This document shows positions 12,555 to 24,362 of a stretch of DNA of 57,200 bases, piece after piece (position 1 is the first letter of the stretch; each line of letters opens with the position of its first letter). The translations under genes and the position numbers were made by a program. This stretch comes from Coprinopsis marcescibilis (taxonomy: Eukaryota; Basidiomycota; Agaricomycetes; Agaricales; Psathyrellaceae), in contig ML210261.1 of NCBI GenBank assembly GCA_004369085.1, positions 37,547 through 94,746 on the forward strand. The letters run 5' to 3'. A model generated the notes under the pieces. It saw only the letters and a program-made list of their open reading frames with translations, made no database searches and was not told where the DNA came from.

Positions 12555-12653
12555 ATTTGACAGTATACGTAGCTAGCGTCAAATGATTACTATGTACCGT
12601 AGATGACTATGTATGGCCGAGTCCACGTCTATGACTCTAGACATCCATGCAAG

Positions 12654-15332
12654 CTAGAGACTTGTTTTCGACCCGGGTGGTGCACTCAAGGCCTCGTCTT
12701 CTGCAAAGGCGCGTGCCTGGATGTTATAGAGCTTAGCATACTCCCCATCCTTCCTCATAATCTGGTCGTGGTTTCCCGTCTCAAGGACGGCGCCATCCTT
12801 CATACATCTACAGGGAGTATGCATGAGGTACATCAGCTTTACACATCATAACATGGACAATGGACAGACGTACACAATCAGATCAGCATGTCTCGTCAGA
12901 TATCCAAACCTATGCGTTACGAAGACAATCGTCTTCCCTTCTCTTGCTTCCAGCAAGCGGTTGAACAGGTCCTGCTCGCCCTCCGCGTCCAAAGCGGAAC
13001 TTGGCTCATCCACAGCTACAAAATGTATCCTCCCTGAGTTCATTCTCATGAATGAGCGAGCGCTACGGAATACATTTAGTGACATTTCTCAGAAGAACCA
13101 GATTGAACTCACGCAACAACCCTCTGCTTCTCCCCACCTGAAATCTCAACCTTTTTCTCCAGTGCCTTCATTTTCTTGTAAAGTGGGTGTTCCTTATCAC
13201 CATACAGATTTACGCAGCTGGGGTATAACTTTGGGTCCAGCACTGTTGCGAACCCTTTGTCCAGCTTCTTAATAAAGCTGGCTGCGCCTCCCTTTTCCGC
13301 AGCATCCTTCACCAGCTCGTCGTTGTCAGCGTTTGCCACACATCCCAAGGCAATGTTCTGGCCAAGTGAGAGAGGGTACAGGCGATTCTCCTGGCTGAGG
13401 AGGGTGGTGGCTTGACGGAGACTGTCCAGCTTGTAGGAAGACGCAAAGTGACCATCGATGAGGACTTCTCCCTCAGAAGGGTCAAACAGGCGGCAAAGTA
13501 ACCGGAGAAGGGTAGATTTGCCGCTTCCATTACTTCCAACGATCACCACAACGCTTCCCGCCTTAATGCTTAGGTCTATATTCTGCAGTGCGTTTGTTGT
13601 CTTCTTGCTTCCGGGATACTTGAACGACATATTCCTATTCAAGATGAGCGATCAGGATGTCACAAACAGAGTCCAGATCAGACTTACCGAATCTCAAATG
13701 ACATTCCTCTCTGCGCCTCTCTTTTCCGTTTCTCCCCGAAGCACGGTGGGTATGCAATTGTTCCATCAACAATGACGTTCTCAATATTAGACGCCTGATA
13801 CAACTTTTCACGGAGGCCAGATCCTTTCGGAACTGATCACTTCCCCGAAATATAATTTGCAATGTGAATCGTAAAGTCGACGAAGAGTTCTGAAAGATTG
13901 CGATGTTTGCAATGGTAAATTTCCCGGGATTTAGAATCGCCATAGCTCCACAATAGATCTGAGAAAACGTCCCCCGCCTCCGCGTCAGGTTCTACGCGTC
14001 GGTTTTGAATAGTATTGAATATCTTGCTTACCATTGGCAGATCCCCGAGAAGAAGGCTGATGATGTCGTACACGGATGTCTTCTCCTGAAAGGCGTGAAA
14101 GAAAGGATGGCTTTCGACAATCTCGCTGAGACTATCGCGACATTTGCTATACTCTGAGGAGGCGATTCAGCGGCATATTCAGAAAGCAAGTCAAGGCTTA
14201 CCCTTGATAATCCAGTCCCCCAACTCTCCGCTAAGGACATCCTCCCTATAATCTCCACTTGCTAGTGTGGCAAGTGCCCTCATCTTGACATAATCTGCGT
14301 TGCTTGCGTACGCGTAACACACTGAGGAAATTCGTCAGAAATTAATTTACCACAAGAGCTCGTTCCGAGCTCACCTTTATCCCAAATTGACCTAGCCACT
14401 AACTGCGTAAATATTGGGCGTGCGAGGCAAGTTAGGAAGAACGCAGGGCTTCCTGATGCTTTAGCCGCATTATAGATGACGATGACCTGACTAAAAGCCG
14501 TGACGAGGCTCATAATGTATTCAAGGACAGCTTGGAACGAGGTCCACGCCGCGTACGAGCTGACGTCTATTGTAGACGTCGCGTCTAAGATGGATGGATC
14601 AGAGGGTGTAATCTCTGAGACGGAGTAATCTGAGTACCGAGTGAGGTTGGAACATCCAAATTCAACTTAGCTGTCGCCGAACCAGAGATTAGGTAGCTTC
14701 ACATAGCTAAATAGAGTAACCTACCTTTCATGAGACGAATCTCAAAGTGAGTAGTAACCAACTTCTGGAGGCGTGTGTAGAGCTGCCCACTGAAAGTAGT
14801 TAGTTCAACTCCAACTCAGTTCGCTCCAGATGAATCGATATAACTTACTTGTACCAACCAAAGTGCGCGACAATCGCGGTAGACAACGCCCTCGTTAAAA
14901 GTGCCCAGACAATCTCCGAGACTAGGGGCCTGCCTGAGACAAAACCAGCCTCGATCTAGCGACAAGCCAATGAGATCGCGGATTACATGACAACGCGAGG
15001 AGGCCTACCGTTCGTAGCAGATTGCTCGATAGCTGCATCATCATTGCATCCTCTACGCTCCCCCACAACCGTGACCCCACGAAAAGAGCAAACAGCCACG
15101 GGTCAAGCTCATATATTTCCAGAAAGAGCTTTTGAAATAGAGGGATCGCGTTTTTCACCTCCTCGAATGTCTTCTTGATGGAGAAGGGCGCGGTGGAAGA
15201 GGCAATTAGGAGCTTGTAGACTCCTACCTGTTCCTCTGTGATGACAACATTGGAGTAGGGCGAATCTTCCTTGGGTGGGGGGTTGTCGGAGCCGAGAGTC
15301 TGAGAGTTATGTTTCTCGGATATGGATGTCAT
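12654..15332 (-). CDS. Fungal ABC half-transporter-like ATPase, apparent frameshift
   Basis: The C-terminal half is a full ABC nucleotide-binding domain: Walker A GSNGSGKST, Q-loop (LLSQENRLYPLS), signature SGGEKQR, Walker B VAVDEPSSALD and H-loop VTHRFG. The protein ends in SAPPGSKTSL at 12654. The N-terminal half, from a start at 15332 (MTSISEKHNSQTLG), has weakly hydrophobic segments, matching the fungal ABC subfamily with a degenerate transmembrane domain. At least nine exons with short introns can be followed. One problem is near 13801-13812: the expected sequence VKKLYQASNIENVIVDG requires one more A in a run of four, so the frame shifts as written. Either the gene is broken or the run is a sequencing error. 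All other exons join in frame. It is thought to move an unknown substrate across a membrane using ATP. Confidence 0.75.
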
Positions 15333-15951
15333 AGGTGGTTGATCGTGTCGATGCAGGCGCAATAGCGATAAGTTGTTCGATCTCACTCTACAATATATAG
15401 GTTTTCCAGGACTTCCATCAACTTTCTGAGCATGATGGGTCATGACTAGCGATACTCAGGGCTCGTTTTCCGAGTCAAAGCGCCCATCGGATGCCTCGGT
15501 CCTTCGCCCACAAACCCACAAACATGGCACTGGCGCTTAAAATTGCGATGTTCGACACCACGGGCATGACTGGCCTGGGTACTTGCTCATGCTCCGTTCT
15601 ACAGCCTTTTGACCCCACATACACCTTAGCCGGTACGGTATCCGTATCCGACGGGGAAGCAAGTCAAAGCGAAAAAATGTTTTTACTTGTATTTATAAAC
15701 ATTTCAAATGCTGTCCACTGTTTTGACTCGAGTTCCAGTTCGCCCTAACTGCCTGTGTATTTGCAGTGCACAAAAGGGGCGTCGCAACACGGAGGCCAGA
15801 GAGCCAAGACATAGAGCCCAGATGTTCCAAGTAAACCGCTTGACATTCGTCGGCAGTCGTATGTGTTCTTGGATCACTTTCGTCCTTAGGTATCAGTGCG
15901 ACTCGGCCTAGGGGACAGTGGAGCTTCGCTATCCAGCGCCAAGTAACATCC
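15333..15951. other. Intergenic region
   Basis: About 620 bp upstream of the ABC gene and of the tRNA gene. No gene is supported. Confidence 0.4.
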
Positions 15952-16045
15952 GCCCGCATAGCTCAATCGGATAGAGCGTCAGACTCTTACAAGTCACAGG
16001 CGGAAAGGAATCTGAAGGCTGCGAGTTCGACCCTCGCGGTGGGCT
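15952..16045 (+). tRNA. tRNA-Lys(CTT) with 20-nt intron
   Basis: A cloverleaf can be drawn: acceptor GCCCGCA/GGTGGGC, D stem GCTC/GAGC, anticodon stem TCAGA/TCTGA, loop C-T-CTT-A, and T stem GCGAG/CTCGC with TTCGACC. The anticodon CTT is at 15986-15988. A 20-nt intron at 15990-16009 sits at the canonical position one base after the anticodon. The A box (TAGCTCAATCGG) and B box (GAGTTCGACCC) are present. Pair 7:66 is A/G and pair 5:68 is G/U, so the acceptor stem is weaker than usual. The same tRNA species occurs on the other strand at 38887-38983. Confidence 0.88.
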
Positions 16046-16342
16046 AATCGACATATTTTGACCCCGCGGACAAATTTTTGGATCCGTCGCGTTAGGTTCC
16101 ATTCAAGCTGCGGATCTCTATATACAAGGCACCATCTGACAAACATAGCACCTTCCAACTTCCCTGCAGGCCAGTGCATTTCGTTAATATTCTTATTACA
16201 TTAAATACGACAACGAAAATATACGAGGCTGACGATATAGCGATTATTCTACTTTAAAACAGGTCTATGACCTGCGATCCTAAAACCCAAAATACAGTCC
16301 CCCGAAAACTTATATGACTGTCACGCAAATATCTGCCCCAAT

Positions 16343-17942
16343 CTATACAGGATCCTCATCCCCGATCGACATCTTCTTAATTTCCTCCCGATCCAGCTCC
16401 GACACTGGCTCCTCATCATGCGCCGGCTTGAGATTATCCATTTCAATATCCAACGGGTTATGTCCCGTTCCCATGCTGTCTCCGTCTTCATGAACAGGAA
16501 TTGTATAAACGGTCTGGCTGAATCTTGTTCTTGACGTCTGTCGCCGGTGTGTGAGACTCGACCGGTCATGGGTCATCCGCGCGTTATCTTGGTGCTCGAA
16601 TTCCAGTTCGCTGGTGACAGATGACCGATGGTGATTGGGTGCGCCCATGCTGCGCGTAAAGGCGGGGATGAGGATGGATTCGTTGATGAGCGACCGTTGA
16701 GCACATGTTCGGAGAGCCATGAGGAGGAAGATTATACCTGAAATGAGATAACATAAGTGCTCAGCGAGTTGAATCATAGGGAAGCCGAGGCCATGTAACG
16801 GCGGGGACGTACCAGTGCTCGATGGCAAAGTAAGGAGGAACAGTGACGTAGAGGGGTGCTCTGCGAAGTAGACGGCGAGCAGAAGCAGGTGGAGGATTGT
16901 GTACATCACGGCGCTTTCAATTATGATTCTAAGGGCGGTCAACACTTTCATAAGGGTACTGCTGGGACGAGAACCTGGGGGATGGGAGGCGGTGTATTCA
17001 CGCCAGATCTTCATTGCAATGAGTGTCGTTGTTATGCAGTTCTGGGCGAGGTTGACTGGCGCTATTAAACGAAAGAGGATGTTGGCTCGCTCTGCTGGGA
17101 GGGCTCCAGGATTCTGCAAGTGTACAAGAAAGATGATATTGAGACCTAAAGTAGGAACCATTAGCATGCTGGAAGAGTCACGACGACGAAACGGAAAGAG
17201 GTCGTACTGAAAGTTAACACAGAGAGAATCCATGGGAAGCCAATCAGGCCAATCGATCCCCATATCATATGACATCTGTACAGCTGGGTTGTAGGAAGTG
17301 GCTGAGCGACGCATCACCAAAAAGGAACCCCAATCCTTACCACCAAGCCATTGGCCACCCATACCACAACGCTAGTGAGAATTGCCGATACAAGGTTGTG
17401 CCATGTGCCCGCGTCTTTGAGGTACAGAACGGGAAGCTCGTCGCCAGCGCCGACCACTGCATATGCCATGACATGTCTGTAGATGCCAACGACTGTCAAC
17501 AACCCAATTTGGTACATCAGCTACTCGATTAAATTACAACGGAGAAAAGGCGGACGAACCAATAAATGCAGAACATGAACAGAACATGACCAAGTTCCCG
17601 GTGAAGAATACCTGTAAGGCATAGGGAAGATTCATTACGAGCCACAGATTATGAGCCGCGACACTCACCCTAGATACGGTCGCTTTTCTCGCCCTCCTCC
17701 ACAGTATAGGACACCCGACCACAAAAAGGACAACGTAGACACCTGCATTTCAGGCCGCTTTCAATAAAACCAGTGGAACAAGAACCTGTCGGCTACGAAC
17801 CGTGTAGGATACCCTGCCTATCGTTCAGTACCTGATATTCACCGAAACCAAAATATCCACATACCGCCAGCATTCCCGCAACCAGATTGAACACCTGCTC
17901 CTCCATGTATCTTCCCGTTCCTAGGTCGCCTATTGCATCCAT
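16343..17942 (-). CDS. Multi-pass membrane protein, divergent paralogue 6
   Basis: The start at 17942 gives MDAIGDLGTGRYMEEQVFNL, then GTATGT. Later exons contain VGIYRHVMAYAVVGAGDELP with a TSVVVWVANGLVV helix, LYRCHMIWGSIGLIGFPWIL (the counterpart of the IYRCFIIW helix), APVNLAQNCITTTLIAMKIW (TM5), LTALRIIIESAVMYTILHLL (TM6) and GIIFLLMALRT (TM7). These are the landmarks of the other paralogues, but identity is clearly lower. The C-terminal tail is long (about 130 residues), hydrophilic, rich in Ser/Arg/Asp/Glu, and ends in KKMSIGDEDPV at 16343. The long acidic tail could be a cytoplasmic regulatory region. That is inference. Confidence 0.62.
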
Positions 17943-20287
17943 GGTTGGTCCAGAAGGCGAGGAGCCTTGGGATAGGTGCGGTGAGCGCTATGAACGTGAA
18001 TGGCCAGTTTGGAGGAGGTGTTGGTCCGGTGGAAATGGAGGTCGAGAGAAACCTATGCCGTCACGAGCTGCGATCTAACCCAGACCTGAGTCGAAGAACA
18101 GATAGGGAGACGGAGGAAGGGAGGAAAGAGCGGAATGTGCTGGCAACGTCCTGGTGGTCGCTCTCCTAGCTAGACGCACTAGTCGCCCTTTCGCTTCGGC
18201 CAAGGAGCCACAATCAATCCCCTTGATGAGCCTTCCATTCAGTTCGTGTACGTGGGCAACCGTGTCGTCAGTGCTTCATGTGAGTTAGCGGCGTGAAATT
18301 TAACTGACTAAACACGGTCAACAACGGCACGCTCCTTTGAACACTTAACTGCCCCTTTCGCAGTCTTACTATCTTTTGGACCTAGCGATCTGTAGAATTG
18401 ATGTTTATTCAGCATATCCGTGTCCCAGTTGAGTTCGAGTAAAGCGGATTGGTGGAATGGCCGTTCGGTCGAGGGCAGTACCTGATCCAGCCGTGTGGAA
18501 CCTTTGGCGACCGTGGAATTTCGCGCTACAAGTTCCGTAAGCCGTTGAACAGAATCATCATTCCGGGGAAGGGAACCGAGAATGGTTACCCATGACATTG
18601 CGGCACAAGGAGTCTCGACAGGACCTGTCTCGACTGTGTCGGGAGAATCGGAGGACAAGATGTAACCGACAAGGTCGTTGGAGTTGAGGTAAGGAGACTC
18701 GAGAGGAAATTGGAATGGCCTGGTTCGATTTGCATTTCACACCACTGGCACAGTCGTTATCTTATCTTATCTGATGCCGATCTCGACTACTTACCATACC
18801 AACTGCCAGGTGAATTGTAAGTGCCCTCATACTTCATACTCGCATTATGGTATAGCCTTTTAGACGCTATCGATTGGGCCCACAGTATCATTTACAGATT
18901 CCGACCAAGTTCAACACCTTGCTCCAAATTTATCGCGAATCCAATTTGAGATACTCTAAACTCAATCTACCGTACACCAGCGCTCCTGAGTTACCCAAAC
19001 CTTATAACAATGGTCCAGATCGGTAATACGTATGGAACCGGTATAAAACATATAGAAACAGCACCATACCTCCTCTCTTCTTTCCTTGTCTCCTTTCCAT
19101 TCAACCTTCCCTGACTCAGGAGTCAAGAATTCAAAGTTCTTGTTGATAACTCAGGGTTAGGGTTACTGGGGAGTCTTATCGCTCTTATCTTCTATCCATC
19201 CATCACCCTTCCCAGTGGTCACCACTCCGTGTTATTAAGCTGGGCGTATCATTTGCGAGACTGTCACTGAAACCCATGACCAGCCATCCACGCTAAACCC
19301 TAAGGCCTTCCCTCTCCTCGCACACCTCATTCGTTCGTTGACCATGTCCCCGCAAGGTCTCCCTCCTGTCCAGACAAGGATAAGCTCCCAGGAGGTACCC
19401 TCTCGACACATCTTCGTCGTCATCACGAGAAGCTACTCAGTGGAGTGGGAACGATTCCCAAGCGCCGGTCGAGCTCACGACTGTGGGCATTTCTTTGCAT
19501 ATACGACCATGAACGGGCTGTCTGGGGGTCCAATCATCTCCAATCTCCCAGGACACATCGCAGAAAGACAACTTACGTCTTTTGGGCGTCACCGGCTCCT
19601 TGGCATACGCCTGGTTCGTCTCTCGTCTCGGACACATGGCTCAAGCTCAGCGCTTGTGACATTCGTTCGTGACATCCATCGCTGACTCTGACTCAGGAAC
19701 CCGTGGACTTGGAAGACATCTTTTGCGTTACGTGAATTTGGGACTTGGCCATGATACCAGCGCTCTCCTCTCTTGCGGTCTCTGAGACACATTCTTCGAT
19801 AATCGACGTCGTCGGTCCTTCTTGTACTACATCCGTGGGAGATCCAAGGCAGCCCCAATGGCCCCTGAAGTGGTTCGATACACAGAACCTGACGCCAGTC
19901 TCCACGTTCGTCATATATGCTTTGCTACAATGCCGCCACAACCACCGACTGCTGACATGGGAATGTGGAAACCGCTAACGGTGATCTTAATCACCCCTTC
20001 TGCCATGGCCCATCGGAACGGGTTCAAGTTGGAAGTTGGGGATTAGGGTGTCAGTCTGTCACATCCACTCTCAGATACAGCGGCGCCTGGCACACGACAA
20101 GCTCCTTGTTGACTTTGCAAAGGCACAAGACGAACACAAAGGCTCAGAGGACATTTATGTCTTTGGGCATTCGACGGTTAGTACAACTATTAACTTACTA
20201 GTCTGAATTCATCTCGGGCGACGGCGACTTGGCCAGGCCAATGCAATCAAGGATACATCGGCGGAGTTTTTAGGCCAGCGACCTTCT
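17943..20287. other. Gene-poor region, no confident gene
   Basis: About 2.3 kb. A TATAAAA box followed by a C/T-rich stretch lies at about 19040-19120 and looks like a + strand promoter, but I cannot assemble a convincing gene downstream. Minus-strand frames around 19.4-19.9 kb have coding-like composition in short pieces. I see no recognisable domain. Confidence 0.3.
18308..18658 (-). CDS. Hypothetical protein fragment
   Basis: A 116-residue open frame that remains open upstream to about 18700. It reads SSDSPDTVETGPVETPCAAM and later RPFHQSALLELNWDTDMLNK. No signal peptide, transmembrane segment or known domain is seen. Its length and balanced composition make it a possible exon, but no start or partner exon could be fixed. 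It may be spurious. Confidence 0.18.
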   Translation of the reverse strand: MSSDSPDTVETGPVETPCAAMSWVTILGSLPRNDDSVQRLTELVARNSTVAKGSTRLDQVLPSTERPFHQSALLELNWDTDMLNKHQFYRSLGPKDSKTAKGAVKCSKERAVVDRV

Positions 20288-20800
20288 CTAGACCAGTTCA
20301 AACTTCGCATACTTTCCATAATCTTCCGCACCTACAACATTCTCACTCCCACACTCAGGATCAGCCAAGGATAACAGACCATCTTCGCCCTGCACATGGC
20401 GTACGCCGTATGTACGTCCCTCGGTCCCTCCTGTGATGCTGATGAATTAAGGTTTGCCGTCCGTGTACATCACCGTCGCACCTCTGATCACCTGGAATTC
20501 CGAAATGAAGGTGAGAGGCTCTGGTCTGGGGCTGGCTGGAGCCATGGCGTGTGGCCTGACGTGAGCTGCGCAGCTGGGATTCGGGGGTGAGGTGACAGTT
20601 ACGTACATGACAGGGTCTGGAGAGCTACGCTGTGGGGAGACGTTGTAATAATGGGGCACAGGCCCTGCGAGGCTTTGTTGTCTGCCTCCTAACCCTACCT
20701 GGTCCACTTCGAATGTCCATCCCACGTGAAGAACACCCCCACCCGCCCAAAACGCAGATTCCAGATTAAGTACACACCTACAGACTGCCTACCCTACCTC
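20288..20800 (-). CDS. Candidate multi-exon gene of unknown function (partial)
   Basis: Four or more short minus-strand exons join across GT-AG introns of about 30-65 nt. In one phase they give SAFWAGGGVLHVGWTFEVD, then RSSPDPVMY, then LTSGHTPWLQPAPDQSLSP, then ITGGTEGRTYGVRHVQGEDG continuing to a stop at 20288. Another phase is also open through the first exon, so the frame is not certain. The 5' end is not found. No domain is recognised. It is listed because the exon phases fit and the last exon stays open for about 50 codons with protein-like composition. Confidence 0.28.
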
Positions 20801-23800
20801 TCCATGAGACCAACCACCATCTCCCGGACCGAAACCCGTCCAGTGGAAAGCCGATATGCAAGGACCCGCCCTCGTCGAATCGATTTATCCAAACGAGTTG
20901 AATCAAGCCATATCTGTACATATGTACTCTCGATCATTGCGCACAAGTGACTGTCACGGACGAATCAGGCGATGGCGGTGGACTAGGAACTCATACATAC
21001 GGTGGCGTGCAATGTTCCTCCGTTCTAAGCACGACATGCACTCCACATACGGTAGGCCCCTACACGTCAGGTCTTCACTTTCCTCTCCAAGTCCATGCTA
21101 CACCATCAAGGGGCTAAAAGGACATATGACGTTTAAGGAAATCCGAATGGTTAAACTTTATTTGTGCGTTCGGGACGTATGTGTGTGCATATCGATATGT
21201 ATCACGATTCATTTGTCATATGTAGATTATCGTTACTTATCTACGCGAGATATTTGGTGTTGCTGCAGCATCGTGATTCAATCTATATCTTTCTATGACA
21301 TTTATACTTTACGTCGCCATGTGAGGCGCCCACACGTACAAGGACACAAGGACGGGTTTATCGCTTTGTCGGAGGAAGGGGCGAGCAGGTGATGGGCTGA
21401 AGGAGGGGTCTGTACGTACTCCTGTTGGAATATGGGCCTCAGAACAAACACAGCCGAGATTTCAATCTATTGCAATCGAATTTACATCGGCTCTACGGCT
21501 CTAGCCCCAGTGCGGAGTGCGTTATCACTCGAAAGCCCTGGCCGTAACGCCCACATGATGATGCCCGGTCCACAATACGTGTTACCAGATACTACACAGG
21601 GTGCATATGTTTCCGACCCTTAAACTACATAACCAGATTATTGTGATGTAAAACTTTTAGCTACTTAATGATCATAACCTCGGCCAAGAGTTTTCTAAAA
21701 GTCAGCTGGAAAGGAACGACTGGTCTTGGCAGTGCGACAAGCACTTTCAGAACGTACAAACTTCCACTAGAATTCCAACACACACCGTATATCCGTATCC
21801 AAGTGACCGCAATTTCATGGTCCCCGGTTTCCCACTCCTGGCCCAATTCAAAGATTTTTAAATTTTCAACAGGATCTGATAAGTTGATCAATGGTGGCGC
21901 TTGCCCTGCCTCTTTCAGCGCAGAGCGGGGGACAGACCACGGAAAAAAGGGAAAAAGGCAGCACCCAGCCTGATTCCAAGTGAAGATATACGTACATATG
22001 GATGTCTGGATGTATTGGGGTGGTTGAATGAGGCCCGGAGCGGGTCCCCCGTGCAGGACAGAGACGCGTACTGTCTACACCGCCCAGGGTGCAGATACAC
22101 CTGGCAATCCAAGCCTCGAATCCTACATACCTGCACCGACTGCGCTCATTTCCCGACATTTATTCGTCCCCAAAGCGCAAAAGAAGCATAGTGATGCTGG
22201 TCCTATGTACCGTTCATCCGGTACGTACTTGGGACAATGCGCTGAATGCACTGTCACATAATCTGTTGATCATTCCTATACGGGTGGAAGTAAGAGTATT
22301 GATATCAAGTACCTATACGCATTTCGAAATCAAGCATTCAGGGTCGTCAGAATCAAGCACTGAACCACTGGCCAGACCAAGGCAGCGCAAGATGGAGATG
22401 GACGGGAAGTGCTGTTGACCCACCGGGCTGTGCAGCGCACATTGTGTCGATACGGTAACTATGCCAGTTGGTTTGGATGGCTAACGGGGAAGCATTCAGA
22501 GTATGGGTTTCCCAGAAGAACGTGGCCCAGATATCGTCACTGTTGCGAATGGGAGTGGGACCAAAGTTAAGATGGTTGGGTAGTAACGTGGACGCGGGAT
22601 GGATTGTCCGATGGAAAGATTGGGTGGGGCGTTGAAACTTGCTGTGAGCGCTGCGCGCCTAGCACATCCTCGAGCGTCCGTCCCAACAGATGTCTGATTG
22701 TTGAATTTCAACCACATCCGGAGGCGATGTCTCGCTTTCTCTCGCCGGAAAAGTGAACAAACAGTGCTATGATGTGATGGTCCCAATTCGCAGATATCTC
22801 TGGGTTGCTGCGGTTCGTTCGTGATGAGAGCAAAGCCAAGGTCAATTGCATATCATAGAAGAAGAGACAGTGATGCAAGACGAGAGGGGGAACAAAGAAG
22901 TTGTTCAAAAACGCGATGAGGCGCCCAGTGGTGGTGCACACAATGCCCAAAGCTGGGGTTTGGATCAGGTTCAGGCTGTGTTGATCTGCAATGCGGTTGA
23001 TGCGGGACTCTTGCGAACCCTGCCCCTACTACCAGCGAGGGTGGGTAGAGATAATCCGCGACAAGGTTCGCAGTCTGCATAGCTGACGCAACACAGGCAG
23101 GATAACAGCACCCTCGGGCATCCGACGTCATTCACGAGAATGTATAGGTGAAACCTACGGGGACTGACTAAATCGCTTTCAAAGCTAGCTGCGACGTTGA
23201 CGGAGCAAGGCGTTCGTTTTCCTGAACCCGTCGCCAGAGTCTAGGACGAGGGCGGACAGCAAAACTGAGGACTAGCCCATAAGAGAAAGAAGAACGAGGA
23301 TTGGATCGTGATGTACGTCGATTGATTCTGTGAATCAGGGTTGCGACCCATACTTCGGGTCTGGACAAAAGAGGATGGTCAGATGAACCTCCAGCGGCAG
23401 GCGCAGTCTGTTGGCGAACCAGATCAGTTTCCGAGTTGGTACATATCAAATCGAGATCGCCGAGGGTGCTTCTTTGGCAGAAATGATGCAAGAGAGTATT
23501 TGTCACAGAGCGAGGATATATTTGGCTCGCTGGTGTTAAATTTAATTTGGCGAAAAATAAATGTATCGGACTGAATAGAGGAGGATCGGCATGACAGGAT
23601 GGTGGATGTGACGGATATAGACGAGACAGACTTGCAATGGGGTGTCGAGGGGGTGGCCCATGGGCTTGTTCTGCGCTTGGGTAGGGTTCTTCGGAGAATT
23701 TGGGGCGCAGTGAGAAGTGCGAAGTGTTCCAATGGACGTCGAAGGAGGTTGGAGATGGGTCTGCGCGAGAAAACATGGCGGACGGTTATGTCAGCGCCGA

Positions 23801-24362
23801 AACAAGGGCATTCTACGGCGCCGACTTCTTGGTGATAGAACCTGGAAGCGATGTATGATTTTTATGGGTGACCACAGTGGCTCTGTGGATCCATCACATA
23901 GATGAACAGAGACAGGCAATGAAGACACAGCAACGCAAAGGGAAGAAAGCACAAGACTAGAAAGCACAAGACTAGACCAGGGCAGGATGAAGGAATTTCG
24001 CGAAGAAGATACGGAGGCAGTACGAGATATGGCTTGTCGAGCCGTTGGTTCGCTGAGACACGTCCGACGAGGATGTCGGATGGACTAAGATGTTGGTCAG
24101 CTTTACTTGGGCGGGATTTGATTCGGCGACCAAAATGGGGGAATCTTTCGATCTTGATTGGACATCCGTATTCGGCAGAGCGGAGTTTTATTCCGGCGGG
24201 CAAAACAAATGTCAATGGGTGCTTGCTCTGGTTTGAAAAGCAGAAAGACTTTGGCTCGAAACGGGTCAGGTCACGAATCACATCCTCCTTGCCAACTGCT
24301 TCTGTCTACCGCTTTCACTCAATCCACCCTTCCTCCTCGTACCAACCCACACTATCCATCCC
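20801..24362. other. Gene-poor region upstream of the MADS gene
   Basis: About 3.5 kb. It includes open frames of up to 202 codons (for example 23168-23776 on -), but they are Ser/Pro/His-rich, lack any familiar motif and do not splice to neighbours. The last kilobase probably contains the MADS-gene promoter. Nothing else can be supported. Confidence 0.3.

Noticed and set aside
98..17942. Membrane proteins as STE3-type pheromone receptors (mating-type locus)
   Set aside because: The IYRCFIIW, TTGLI and IIIESA motifs are not those of STE3 receptors, and I found no pheromone precursor with a CaaX end or homeodomain genes nearby.
19135..19165. Two telomere-like TTAGGG units (CAGGGTTAGGGTTAC)
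   Set aside because: Only about two units, with no array nearby. Chance occurrence is the simplest reading.
20856..21392. 178-codon plus-strand open frame
   Set aside because: Composition is not protein-like (many Cys/Ile/Arg clusters), with no signal or domain. It overlaps the upstream region of the minus-strand candidate.
23168..23776. 202-codon minus-strand open frame
   Set aside because: Ser/Pro/His-rich with no start context, domain or spliced partner. Probably a chance frame in GC-rich sequence.
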